Shown here piece after piece: positions 13,096 to 23,126 of a stretch of 64,000 nucleotides of DNA; the first letter of the stretch is position 1; every line of letters starts with the position of its first letter. The notes under the pieces were generated by a model, which was not told the DNA's origin, searched no databases, and worked only from the letters and a program-made list of their open reading frames with translations. Source of the DNA: Calonectria ilicicola (taxonomy: Eukaryota; Ascomycota; Sordariomycetes; Hypocreales; Nectriaceae); NCBI GenBank assembly GCA_020809705.1, contig CP085827.1, positions 3,596,001 to 3,660,000 on the forward strand, written 5' to 3'. The position numbers and the translations under genes were made by a program.

Positions 13096-13452
13096 ATGCC
13101 AGCTCTGCAAAGCCCGTTGGCTATCAGCTACGTTGTAGCAGGAGCTCGTTTCATCGTTCTTGTATGTGCAATCTGTTCCCGTGGTAAATAATCAATGATA
13201 AATATTTACCCATCTTAATTAATCGGATAGTTGGTCTGGAGATTGAAAATTGCGTACACGGGGCCACTAGCCAATATTCCAGGCCCAAGAATTGCCCGAT
13301 GGACCAATCTCGTGCTCAAGTATCACACTCTATCTGGGCAACGCATCCAGTATTTACACCATTTATTCTCTGAGTACGGTGAGAGTCCGCCCCACTTGGC
13401 TTCGGATTCTTCTTTTGGACAGAGTTGCAAATTGATCACAGGTCCAGTTTGA
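13096..13452 (+). pseudogene. 5' remnant of a cytochrome P450 gene
   Basis: Three splice-compatible pieces (13096-13161, 13231-13378, 13442-13452) read as a hydrophobic anchor, then GPLANIPGPRIARWTN, then HHLFSEYGPV followed by TGA. This is the start of a membrane-bound fungal P450: the anchor, the proline hinge (I-P-G-P) and the Y-G-P-V block that normally continues V-R-I. The stop falls exactly inside that block. No I-helix, ExxR or heme-cysteine region follows: the next 3 kb is the opposite-strand TPR-CHAT gene, which ends 15 bp away. The 74-residue product could not be a functional P450. It is most likely a gene broken by insertion, deletion or rearrangement. The splice sites are still intact, which suggests recent loss. 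Confidence 0.7.
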
Positions 13453-13466
13453 AGATTCTTGCATAT

Positions 13467-16400
13467 TTAAATGCCAAAATGAATGTATGGAACCCATCCC
13501 GGCGAGCGTTGTGTCTCAAAACCGTCACCCCCAACACATAGAGTAACATCTCGCGACAATGCTCCATTCTTCGACTCTCCACTGTCTAATTCCAAGGGCA
13601 GTGCTGTCTCTCGGTCCAGACTGGTATCAAATTCGGTGACGTCTTCTTCTTCTTGTAACCAACGAGCTCGAAGTTCCCTCAATGCCTTGTGGAGTCCATG
13701 ACAAATTGACTTGTCTTTCATACCTTCATCCTTCATCACTTCATATGTAATCATAGCCACGTCCACACATAATTCATCATTGACTTCCCACAGTGTGCCA
13801 ATGACATGACGAAAGCCAGCGAGTTGAAATGCACTGATAAGGCTGATATTTTCGTCGACAAATCTCTCATCTTTGATTTGACCTGTTCCGCAAGCCGATA
13901 GATATGCCAGAAAAGGCGAATGCTTTCGGAGGTTCATCTCAAACAGATCTGCTACTGTGAGAGGGTCACTTTCTACATCCTCTAGGAGCAGATGGCTTTT
14001 TGACGGATCACCTTTGTGAGTGAATCCATGCCCAGCAAAGTGGAATATTTTGCTTCGAACCAGGGAGGACAGGATGGCACTTTTACACCGCTGGGGCTCG
14101 ACAGGATTCAGATCCATAGACTTGCATATGTCATGCAATACTTGCACTTCTTTGGTTGCAAATGGCAGTCGAGACTGCCTAGGTGTATGTTCCATCGCCA
14201 CAATTAGGGCCAGGTTCGCGCTTGGTGGCGTCGGAGGCCGTTGCCGACTATTGATGATTGTTCTTATGGATGAACTGTATGATGACATCACTCTATCGCA
14301 AACCGCGTCGTAAGATTGCAAGGAATGGTTTCCAGCAGCGTGAAGTGGAAAATAGTTAAGGCGCCCAGTAGGAATCCACCAAATCCGGGGCCATTGGTCG
14401 TCAGGTGGAGGTTCTATAAATCCAAGGGTGTGTAGAATGGGCTCGGTTATTATGTCCCATAGCCATTTTAGGACTCGGCGGTTCCCCAAATCACCTGTTT
14501 GTATCTTCCCGTAAAGCTCAAAGCTGTGTAGATTAGGCAAAGGTAGCAGGCGTATCTGATTTTCTTCAACCAGTATCGCATCACAACGAAATTTACTGAT
14601 ATTAATCACAACGATGGGGCCCAGCTTGGCAGCATTGCACATCTGTGATTCGCTGGGAGCGAGAAGAAAATCTTCAAAGCCTTCTTCCTGGCGTACCTGG
14701 GTTATGAGAGCATCCAGCTCCTTGGCAGCTTGATGTCGCTGATCAGTCAGGGTCTGCCAATTATTCGTGCGACTTTCACCCAAACCATCTTCGGGAGGCG
14801 ATATTTCCAGGTCCCTAGTAAGACGAACAAACTGATCCGCCAATTTGGGATGCTTGTTTTGAAGTTCCAAAACGTCAATCCGCATCTCTTCTAGTGAGGC
14901 CGCTATGAGCCCGTGACCCTCCTCGAGTAGGGCTAGTGCAGCCAAGGGACCCTTCCCGGCATTTATTGCCATGGCAGCACCATCTGAAGCGAATCCAGGT
15001 ATCTGGCTGAGAGCATGCTGTTTATCCGAATTTGAAAGGGACCGTGGTGATATCTTTGGCAAAAGGCGCATAACAGACTGTGCGGTTTGGTAGGCACCCT
15101 CCCAGTCAGACACATGGGCGTAACAGTCAAGAAGGTTAACCCCGGCATCAATCCGATCAAAATCCGGCGATGAAGAAATTTCCAAAGCTAATTTAAACTT
15201 GGATATAGCCTCTTTATGGTAAATCGGCGATCTTGTGCTGGTGTATGTCATACTAAGGTGAAACCCAAGTTCGTTTAAACGGTGAGTGCGAGCTGAATGG
15301 TCTTCGGGAGTTAAGTCAACGGATTCTCTTGCCGCCTTGGTGGCCGCTTCCAAGTCGGCTAAGATTTCCGTTTCCGCAAATTTCTCCCCGAGATGGTTTG
15401 ATAGAAACGACAAGTACACTGGATACCGCGGATGGTCTTTTGCAGTCACGCTGATGGCCTCTCTGATGGCTGCAATTGCTGTATCAAGGTCACTCATGGC
15501 GCCTCTTCGCGCATATCTTTTGCCGAGACCATTCGACAGAGTGGCCAAATATCCCGCATAAAATGGGTGGCCATCTGGAAGTGCATCAAGTGCGGCTACT
15601 GCCAATCGGATGGCCTCCTCCAGATCATATGGATTTCCTGTCCTAGAATATCGTACTCGGTACCATATGCCAATATTTGATATGTGGACTGCATGGTCCA
15701 GATGATCTGGTGGGGTTATTTCGAGACACTCCGTTGCTAATCGAATGGCTCCGTCCAGATCAACTATCGTACCAAGTCTAAAGTAACGCTGACCGAACGC
15801 AGCCGCAAGATTAGTGAGAAATTTTGTGTGGTCAGGGTTCTCCTTGCTGCTTGTCTCGACTGCATCTCTGGCAAAGTGAATGGTTTCTTCGAGGTCAGTC
15901 ATGTTCCCCGTTCTAGAGTAACGGTTTCCAAGGTGGTTTCCAAGGTTTGTCGATCGCTGTGAGCGACTTTGGTGCGTCCGCGGGGTTAGATCAACGGCTT
16001 CTCTTGCGAAAATAATGGCTTCTTCGAGGTCAGACATTGTGCCTGTGTTGAGGTATCTCTCCCCCAGCACGATTCCAAGCCCATCAGAATACTCGGCTCT
16101 ATCCGGATGGCTCTGTCGAGTCGAATCGACAGCTTCTCTCGCCAATTTAATAGCTTCATCGAGATCTCCCTTGTTCCCTTTTCTCGTGTACCTAATTCCA
16201 AGCTGGACTCCAAGGTTGCTCAATAGCTTTGCATAATTTGCATGTTCATTTGAGGTTGCATCAACAGCTTCCCTTGAAAGTCGGATGCCTTCTTCAAGGT
16301 CTTCAATCTTCCCTGTTTCCTGATATTTATCATTCAACAAAGCTGCGCGGGCGTTCAACAGACCTCCGTAGTCAGAATGATTCTCTAGTGTCGGGTTAAT

Positions 16401-16481
16401 TGACCCTCCTGTTAATTGAGAGGAGTTCTTCTCAGAGTCTGCCATGATAAGGCCGCGGATTGTCGTTCCTTGAGCCTTCAT
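13467..16481 (-). CDS. TPR-CHAT protein (caspase-like CHAT domain)
   Basis: A single-exon gene of 1004 aa; an internal ATG at residue 13 (MADSEKN) is an alternative start. Residues ~45-430 carry at least seven TPR-like repeats of about 43 residues, each with a core like LGxRYxRTGxxxDLxEAIxxAREAV. The middle is helical. Residues ~690-1000 form a CHAT domain with His818 in HFAGHG and Cys864 in YLSACGTGQ, the expected cysteine-protease dyad of the caspase/separase-like family. Related bacterial TPR-CHAT proteases cleave partner proteins such as gasdermins. In fungi this family is expanded and counted among NLR-like or cell-death candidates. No gasdermin-like partner is visible in the window. The near-identical repeats make the locus prone to length variation. 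A role in regulated cell death is an inference. Confidence 0.88.
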   Translation of the reverse strand: MKAQGTTIRGLIMADSEKNSSQLTGGSINPTLENHSDYGGLLNARAALLNDKYQETGKIEDLEEGIRLSREAVDATSNEHANYAKLLSNLGVQLGIRYTRKGNKGDLDEAIKLAREAVDSTRQSHPDRAEYSDGLGIVLGERYLNTGTMSDLEEAIIFAREAVDLTPRTHQSRSQRSTNLGNHLGNRYSRTGNMTDLEETIHFARDAVETSSKENPDHTKFLTNLAAAFGQRYFRLGTIVDLDGAIRLATECLEITPPDHLDHAVHISNIGIWYRVRYSRTGNPYDLEEAIRLAVAALDALPDGHPFYAGYLATLSNGLGKRYARRGAMSDLDTAIAAIREAISVTAKDHPRYPVYLSFLSNHLGEKFAETEILADLEAATKAARESVDLTPEDHSARTHRLNELGFHLSMTYTSTRSPIYHKEAISKFKLALEISSSPDFDRIDAGVNLLDCYAHVSDWEGAYQTAQSVMRLLPKISPRSLSNSDKQHALSQIPGFASDGAAMAINAGKGPLAALALLEEGHGLIAASLEEMRIDVLELQNKHPKLADQFVRLTRDLEISPPEDGLGESRTNNWQTLTDQRHQAAKELDALITQVRQEEGFEDFLLAPSESQMCNAAKLGPIVVINISKFRCDAILVEENQIRLLPLPNLHSFELYGKIQTGDLGNRRVLKWLWDIITEPILHTLGFIEPPPDDQWPRIWWIPTGRLNYFPLHAAGNHSLQSYDAVCDRVMSSYSSSIRTIINSRQRPPTPPSANLALIVAMEHTPRQSRLPFATKEVQVLHDICKSMDLNPVEPQRCKSAILSSLVRSKIFHFAGHGFTHKGDPSKSHLLLEDVESDPLTVADLFEMNLRKHSPFLAYLSACGTGQIKDERFVDENISLISAFQLAGFRHVIGTLWEVNDELCVDVAMITYEVMKDEGMKDKSICHGLHKALRELRARWLQEEEDVTEFDTSLDRETALPLELDSGESKNGALSRDVTLCVGGDGFETQRSPGWVPYIHFGI

Positions 16482-17224
16482 AAGAAACAGTTATCAGTCA
16501 ATTTCCAACACTTGGTTGCATAACTCTTTTTTAGAATTTAGTTAACAATGTCTGAGGTATCGTTGGACCACTGATATGAGGAATTTTCTACAATGGGCTG
16601 TTAGCTGACAGGACACGCCGCAGCCTAATGCCTCGAACATGTGGATAAAAAGTGCGGGCATAAGCCAAAACTAAACCAGATATGGACTGCTTACCGGGTC
16701 CAACCAGATTGAGCGATTGGCCAGTGTCCGTAAGCAGATCGCCAATTTTCCTGCACGCCCCCACCTACAACCTAGCTGTGCCAAGCTATATCCCGTGTAC
16801 ATGAAGGAAGCGCAAGACTTATATCAACTGTGATAAATGGATGTACTTCGAAACTAATATTAAGAACGATGCCCAGGCACGTGTCCCAGCTCAATCTGAC
16901 CGTTACGGTGTTGGTCATGCTGGGCTATTGAAGCTATCTACAGTGTGTGACAAAATATGTACACCCTCTAGACTTCCCCGTCTTTCCCCGGCTACTATTT
17001 GCTATCTCTTGAGTTGGATGCTCTTTATAGTTACATCTATCTAAGGTCTCCTTATTGCACTAACTGGAGCATTTATGAAGAGTAGTGATATGGAGCTGGA
17101 AAATTACACACTGATTTCGCCCAAAGATGGAAAGTGTTTAGTGAGATTTGAGATCTGAATGTAGACTGAAATTCAACTTCTGGTAGAAACGATGCAGACC
17201 CATTCCCTTCGCCTGCGACTAATT
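16482..17224. other. intergenic, no gene seen
   Basis: About 740 bp containing the presumed promoter of the TPR-CHAT gene (reading leftward) and the 3' side of the tautomerase gene. Nothing else is recognised. Confidence 0.5.
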
Positions 17225-17776
17225 TTAGGCTTCCTGAATTGCTTTCTTCAAATCATCCCTCTGCTCGAGTTCGTCCAGCATTTCCGCAAAATCGGGAATA
17301 CCTTTCTGACTCATGTCTTTGAAAAATGGCGTTTGTTCTTTCAGCCAGCTTCCTTCCTGACCAGCCTGTGGAATAGCCAGACCGGCCTCTCTAACGGTCA
17401 CCATAGGGATGAATGTAACCACCAAGAGCCTCTTCGCCTCATCTTCTTTTCCCCAAGTGCTAGAGTTTGCCGGTACTGTGCCACCCACAGCTTCGTACCA
17501 AGCTTTTTCAATCTTTGCAGCTAGATCATCGAATGCTGAGGTTGGGCGCGCCGCAGAGGTACGTACAATTCCGATAATGCGGTTGGAATTGGCCGTGCGG
17601 GGCTTTCCAGCCATGAAATAGGTACCTTCGCTAATATCTTGTGCGATGAACCGTAGATGCACGAAAAAAGATGGCGTGGCGAAAGTACTACAGTGCAGGT
17701 TGGTTATCGAGGTCGCAAGTGCCTGCTTTTGTTCTTGGGTCAAGGGATACGAGTGGTAGATCTCGTAGAGAGGCAT
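17225..17776 (-). CDS. tautomerase-superfamily protein (cis-CaaD-like)
   Basis: A single-exon protein of 183 aa. The start at 17776 is chosen because the open frame above it begins only with TTG and because the resulting N-terminus is Met-Pro. After Met removal, Pro-1 is the catalytic base of the tautomerase superfamily. The opening PLYEIYHSYPLTQEQKQALA matches the beta-alpha start of the fungal two-repeat family related to cis-3-chloroacrylic acid dehalogenase and 4-oxalocrotonate tautomerase. The second half carries IRIxGxxR-like RTSAARP and a helical tail. The natural substrate is unknown; in such proteins keto-enol tautomerisation of small acids is usual. It stands alone, between the TPR-CHAT and HET genes. 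Confidence 0.85.
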   Translation of the reverse strand: MPLYEIYHSYPLTQEQKQALATSITNLHCSTFATPSFFVHLRFIAQDISEGTYFMAGKPRTANSNRIIGIVRTSAARPTSAFDDLAAKIEKAWYEAVGGTVPANSSTWGKEDEAKRLLVVTFIPMVTVREAGLAIPQAGQEGSWLKEQTPFFKDMSQKGIPDFAEMLDELEQRDDLKKAIQEA

Positions 17777-18325
17777 ATTGAAGATCAATTCTGTTTATTA
17801 GATCCTAGAGCTTCTATTGTAGAAGAAAAAGCGATTCAGAAAGTCGTGGTAATAGTCTTGTCTTGAAGATATCGAGTCAAGGCAAGTCAGACGGAAACTC
17901 CGATATCACATGGAATTTTTATATTCAAAGAACTTGAAGAGTGAGGATGAGAAATTCGGCTTACCGGCAGAGCAATGCGGGGGAAGCGGCATTCTTAAGT
18001 CATAGAGCCGAAAATGTTAGCGCGACGATCCAATAAGACGTTGTGCAACAGGAACCTCCACTTACCAGTTCTAATTTGAGCAACGCCAATAACTTTAAGA
18101 GAAAAGTTTACATGTGGAAATTTGGTGAATGATCTTCTAAATATAGAACCCCGAGATTTAATTTCTTTCAAAGCTTTTTTTTTTCTTTTTTTTTCGAATT
18201 AATAAACGACTACCCCGCAATATCAAGCCTTCTTACGTCTGCACGGCACTTTTTTAATGTGCCCCGCCAGGGCTTAGATGACCAAACTGAGCAATAAATG
18301 GGATATGATTCATTGTTATTTCTTG
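17777..18325. other. intergenic, no gene seen
   Basis: About 550 bp with T-rich runs near 18173-18195. It includes the tautomerase promoter and the 3' region of the HET gene. No further coding signal. Confidence 0.5.
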
Positions 18326-20365
18326 CTAGACTATCTGAATCCAGGAATCCGCAGTCCGGTAGCCTGGGTGAGATCTGAGGGCTTCCATACCCTCTCGCGT
18401 CATCATCCCCCGGACGTAGCACTCGCCGACTATAGAGAAGCAACCATTGCCACAGCTCCGAATTATATATGGCACATTGGCTCCATGAATACTACACAAT
18501 ATATCACCAGCTTGCGTGGCGTCGGGAGCAATGCCCCAAAGCCTCGTAATCGTGATAAATTGGGAACGCCTAACACCAAAGGTAGCCACAGCATCCAAAA
18601 TTCGATCAGCATTCCCTCCCACAGACAATCTTTTTAGGGTTTCGAGCGTAACATCATCATCCATCCTCGTTGATGGGTTTTCTTTGATATTCCGGATCCA
18701 TTCCAATGACCATCCCAGCCCACCTCGAAGCAGGCATCGCGCATAATCAGCCAGGTGTTTGTCGAGGTCTGAAACGGGAAGGCCCATCCAGTCTTTACCG
18801 CCGGTCACCGTTAAGGCCAGATTTCTGAGGTCATTCATATTGACTTTGGCAGTGTCGGGTACTGATTCCGGCGTTTGACTGTTGGTTCCAAAACCACCCC
18901 GATCATCGACTCTTCCCCTCCAAACATAGTCGTAACGTGCATCAGTAGCCCGAGCGACTGTATCGACAAAGGTCACTTGAATGGCAAGTCTTGACCTGTC
19001 TGAGCTTATTTGTAATTTGGCTGGAAGATGGGCAGCCGTGGAAAACTCAGGACACGGATGAAGTGGGGATATAGCTTCGATGGCAGAATCGTGCCAGCGC
19101 CATTGGGGAACCCACGATGGACCGTTTAGTACCAGATCCTTGATATATCTTCCTCCCGGCATTAATCCCTGAGCACTATGGTTGTGGCGAATTTCAGACA
19201 ACATATCTAAAGAATTCGATGCTTGCATGATGAGACAGGCGACATCTTGATAAACTTTTGTGACTGGCTGTGTGTAATCAGCAATAATCTGCGAGGATGT
19301 ATTGTCAAGCATCGGAACCCCAATCAACGAATAGATTTTGTCGTGTTCAAGTTTGCATTGAAACCCTCGGGTAAGTGATAGTAGCTGTCGCAATGTTGGT
19401 TGAAGAGGCCGAAAGGGTCGTTGAGAAACAGAAACGCGGTACATGAAGTAAGCGCAGAGTATTCCGGAATCAGGAACTGTTCTCTTGCCAGGAGTCCAGT
19501 CTGGATTCCAACTTTGGGGTAGTCTTCCATAATTTTCTCTTATTATCCCGGCTGCCAGTCCAACCCAATCCCAAGATATCACGCTGTTCCCCGATACGAT
19601 AATGGCAGTTCGGGCAACGGATATCTCTTGAACAGACCAGGTACTCCTAAACCAGCCATTTTCAAAGAGTTTAATTGCTTCAAGCCAGGTTTCTGATTCG
19701 GACGCGGGGTGTCGCTTTTCGGATGAGAAGGCGATCGGCATGTTTGGTGTGGCAACAAGTGAAAAGTCTGCTTCCTCCACTAACTCTTCCAACGCACACC
19801 GTCTCCGCCATGTATTTACTACCTTGCAAATACTTGAAAACATGATACTAGGGTCATCGTTCATTCCCATCTCAAGGGGAACAACTACCCTATGAGCATT
19901 CTTAAATATCGAGGCAGAGAGCTGTACATGGTGGTTCCTTTCATTCACATTACTAAGGTCAATACACAACGGGGCCACCCAGATCAAGCGAGGCCTATCC
20001 GGCGCTCTAAGCTTTTCGAGAGCATTGTAGAGACTCTTTTTACACCGTACTTCAACCTGATTGCACAGGAGCTTCTCCGATTGAAAATTAACATCGGCGC
20101 CAGATTTCAGTGATAGAGCCTCATACTTGAAGATGCAATCTGAAATTCTGGCTGTGTGAAGATGACACCGCACTGGCCCCTGAGATGCAGGGAGAATTTC
20201 TAAAAATCTCGTGAACTCTCCTGGTGGTAGTGGCTCGTATAGTGGAGGACCGCCCACATGTGCCACCTGTTGACCTAATCCGTGGGTGCCGCCTGCACTA
20301 ACGAAGGGCTGATTAAAGTTCTGGGTGCACTGTGGTGACTCAGGGAAGCTATCCAAGTTTTCCAT
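18326..20365 (-). CDS. divergent HET-domain (heterokaryon incompatibility-like) protein
   Basis: A continuous 679-aa reading frame from ATG 20365; the frame is open eight codons upstream but only from GTG. The N-terminal half follows HET-domain order: a YEALS block, an LYNALEKLR helix, a WVAPLCID block at residues 129-136, then HVQLSASIFKNAHRVVV. The usual WIDAxCINQ motif has lost its Asp (Ala here). The YEALS block continues SLKSG instead of SYVWG. The C-terminus has the late HET-protein block GDILCSIHGANVPYIIR followed by IVGECYVRGMM, which supports family membership. HET proteins trigger cell death on fusion with unlike strains. Whether this divergent copy still does is unknown. A possible extra 5' exon lies at 20581-20695. 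Confidence 0.8.
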   Translation of the reverse strand: MENLDSFPESPQCTQNFNQPFVSAGGTHGLGQQVAHVGGPPLYEPLPPGEFTRFLEILPASQGPVRCHLHTARISDCIFKYEALSLKSGADVNFQSEKLLCNQVEVRCKKSLYNALEKLRAPDRPRLIWVAPLCIDLSNVNERNHHVQLSASIFKNAHRVVVPLEMGMNDDPSIMFSSICKVVNTWRRRCALEELVEEADFSLVATPNMPIAFSSEKRHPASESETWLEAIKLFENGWFRSTWSVQEISVARTAIIVSGNSVISWDWVGLAAGIIRENYGRLPQSWNPDWTPGKRTVPDSGILCAYFMYRVSVSQRPFRPLQPTLRQLLSLTRGFQCKLEHDKIYSLIGVPMLDNTSSQIIADYTQPVTKVYQDVACLIMQASNSLDMLSEIRHNHSAQGLMPGGRYIKDLVLNGPSWVPQWRWHDSAIEAISPLHPCPEFSTAAHLPAKLQISSDRSRLAIQVTFVDTVARATDARYDYVWRGRVDDRGGFGTNSQTPESVPDTAKVNMNDLRNLALTVTGGKDWMGLPVSDLDKHLADYARCLLRGGLGWSLEWIRNIKENPSTRMDDDVTLETLKRLSVGGNADRILDAVATFGVRRSQFITITRLWGIAPDATQAGDILCSIHGANVPYIIRSCGNGCFSIVGECYVRGMMTREGMEALRSHPGYRTADSWIQIV

Positions 20366-21367
20366 TGATTTCAGCTGTTTATCTCGCACAAATCCAGTCT
20401 GCTGATTTGAAAGCTGTGCTTGATCCAGTATTGCGAATACAGAGAGAAGCCGATGCGGAATGCGACGGCCCTCCCCCTTGTAGTAGTAGTTACGTGCTAT
20501 TCCGGCCGACTATGTTAGTGCTAATCCACTGCACATCATGACACGTAGCAAAAATAAATTCTTGGACTTGATTCCCGTACCACTGCCCATGAAGACTTGG
20601 GTTTTTTCGTCATCAAACTCTTGCCACGCATCGTCGTGCTCCGCAAGAAGCGTATCAGCACTCACTCCCTCAGGGTTATAAGCGAAGCTAGACATCGCTA
20701 CTCATTACTCTTCCGCTTTTTGCCTTGGTAGATGCAGAACTTTGCACTGTTGAGTCTGATCCGATGCTGCTGGAGGTGGTTGGTGAGGAGGAGCCGGCTA
20801 ATAAGACGCACTAGTGTTCATGGCGCCAGTTTTTATCAGGCAGAAAGAAGTCATCTGACAAGCGCATCCTTGGTTTTTGGGTCACAACGCAATGAATCAC
20901 GTGCACCTTAACGGATCCCATCAACCAAACAAGAAAATACATCCCATAAAGATACTTGATCCTTACATTTCGACCCAAATAGACTCGTTTCTTCGATTTC
21001 TTTTTTGGTTAAAATTAAGATGGCATAGCAATCTCATATGTCATCGGCAATTTACCTCCAGAGTCATTAAACAATAGAATATACCCTTCAGCACGCCTCC
21101 CAAGCATACTTCTCGAGCGTTTGCAGAATGCTTGAGATCATCAATGATCAAATACAGGAAGAGGTTTGACAAAACATACGAGAGAAAAAAATCGATCCCA
21201 AAACAAAATTATATCGTGACATGAATATATCTGATCTTCGTCTTACCAGCCCTACCACTAGCACTTGCAAGTTATGTTTATTCGACCTTCGGCCAACCCC
21301 TTGGCTGTCTAATGTACAATTGAGCTCCTATAGAATAGATTCATCTGTCCAAATGACCTCTAACGCC
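20366..21367. other. intergenic, no firm gene
   Basis: About 1 kb, AT-rich from 20880, carrying the HET promoter and the 3' end of the Zn2Cys6 gene. Apart from the tentative exon at 20581-20695 nothing is supported. Confidence 0.4.
20581..20695 (-). CDS. possible 5' exon of the divergent HET gene
   Basis: An ATG at 20695 opens an acidic stretch (MSSFAYNPEGVSADTLL...). A GTACGG donor after 20581 and a GAG acceptor near 20378 would join it in phase to the HET frame, adding about 39 residues ahead of the DKQLKSMEN start. The stretch has no match I recognise and the splice sites are mediocre. It may equally be non-coding. Confidence 0.2.
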
Positions 21368-23126
21368 TTATTCATTTAATGAAAGCGCCCCCATGGAAAT
21401 ATCAAGGTGTGGCATACGGAATGACGTAGCCATTTGTGCCAGTTGAGGGACAAACCAGGGCACTTCTTCCCATTTCCATTGGTTGTTTTCTCTCGCAATC
21501 GTTATGGTCTCGAGAATATCAGCCAACTCATTCGTCTCCCATATGCCTTCTCTTCGACGAATAGACCGTAAAATTTTGATGCATCGTTTCTGGACATCAA
21601 AGTATTGACATGACGTGTACATTATGGTCAACGAGGAAACTAGTGTGCCATCAAAGCCGAACACCGGCTCATCGTCTGCAAACTCTGAGGCATATGATTC
21701 TGCTCGAAGCAAAATCTCTTCGCAATCTTCTCTTTGAAAGTCCTTGAATATAGTTTTGTTCTTTCTCAGAGCCGTCCACACGGCCTGTAAAATTGCGACC
21801 TCTTTAGCCTGTCTTAATTCTGACTTGGAGGCTTTTTCAGCATCAAGTTGATCCCTGTAAAGTTTGAAGCGAGCATTCCAATTATTGAAGAATGGTTCCA
21901 TTTTAACCAATTGAATTGAGCCATCATAGGGCGGAGCAGGAAAGCCCTTGGGCCAGAGCCACTGAGGTCGCTCGATGGTGGCAGGAATTGAAACTGGCTC
22001 GAATGTTGGATTCTCCAATTCGGAAGCGAATATGTCAGCATCAAACCCCCTCTGAATGGAGAATAAACAGTCTCCAGCTTCGGCTGCAGAGGAAAATGGT
22101 GTCGCGGAATTAGAAGTGTCCATTTCAATAGGAAGGACAAAGTTGAGATCGGCAATCATGTCTGATCCAACGTAGACGGAAAGATCCTGGCGTACTCGAA
22201 AGAGCATATGAGATATTGTTTTGTAGAAGTCGCTTATACTGCCTTGCTTTGCTTTAGTGAATGATGCCGCCGTTAAAGGAGATGACCGTGAAGGCAGTTC
22301 GAGCAAAGATGACAAAATGGCGGCGGCTGATTGAAAATGCTTGATGCCTTCAGCATAACGGCCTTGCAGGTTCTCTATGCACATAAAAATAACGCAGCAT
22401 ATTAAGACGGCTTCAGTATTTTGGGTAGACGGTTTTTGTATCAGTGCTTTGATCTGATGTATGGCTTGGTTATATTGCTCAATTGAGCTTTTAACCAAAT
22501 CAGTGTCAGTGAGTGATAGGCCTTTCGAGCCTATCGCCTGTCGAGTCTTGAAGGATTTATGAGCACTTCCAAGAGCGCAGAGGGCATGCTTTATGGGTGC
22601 AATTGAATGGCCCAGAGGGAGGGCGTAAATGTACCAGAAGCTCATTGGGCACACAGATGATGCAAAGTCTGGGGCGGTAGAGGTCCGCACATGATGCAGA
22701 AGCTCCAACTCTGTCGGTTTCCCAGAGCCATACAGAGTCAGGTGAGGAAGTATCAATGCATGCCTTGGTATAGCCCCACGTGCGGGTACAATACACGCAT
22801 CTAGCGCAGTCGATGCCTTGGTCTTGGCGTGGCGCTTCCGTGTGAGGTTCAATTCATAACCTTCGCAAGTCCATTTTCCTTCCTCGCACTTTCGACAGGC
22901 GGGTTTTCGCTCATCGCATTTGATGTGGCGAGTCCTGGGAGTGTAAGCACTTGACTTCCGCGTGATACCTCACTCGCACACTCACTTGCTTGGGACAGTG
23001 TCAGTACAGTCATTCAAAGGGAAAACCGAGGAAGGTTATCACATACCACGTGATGCAACCAGTCCGCACTCTGGGCACTCTGGCCCTTGTCCATTTCTTA
23101 GTGGTTCTTGACCCAGTTACCGTCAT
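21368..23126 (-). CDS. Zn2Cys6 fungal-specific transcription factor with a damaged zinc cluster
   Basis: Two exons (23126-23047, 22934-21368) give 548 aa. Exon 1 encodes a basic leader ending RVRTGCIT; exon 2 opens TRHIKCDERKPACRKC, a textbook zinc-cluster continuation. At the joint the reading is GCIT-Trp-TRHIKC, so the second cysteine and the following arginine (normally TGC AGG) are replaced by one TGG. Cysteines 24, 33, 40, 43 and 50 remain. The regulator at 43827 has the same exon-1 length and the same intron phase inside the Arg codon, but keeps TGT AG|G, which points to a 3-nt deletion here. An alternative acceptor 12 nt upstream would restore a Cys but with four extra residues. The remainder is the DUF3468-type helical regulatory region (residues ~90-540). 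It is divergent from the HET gene at 24656. Confidence 0.85.
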
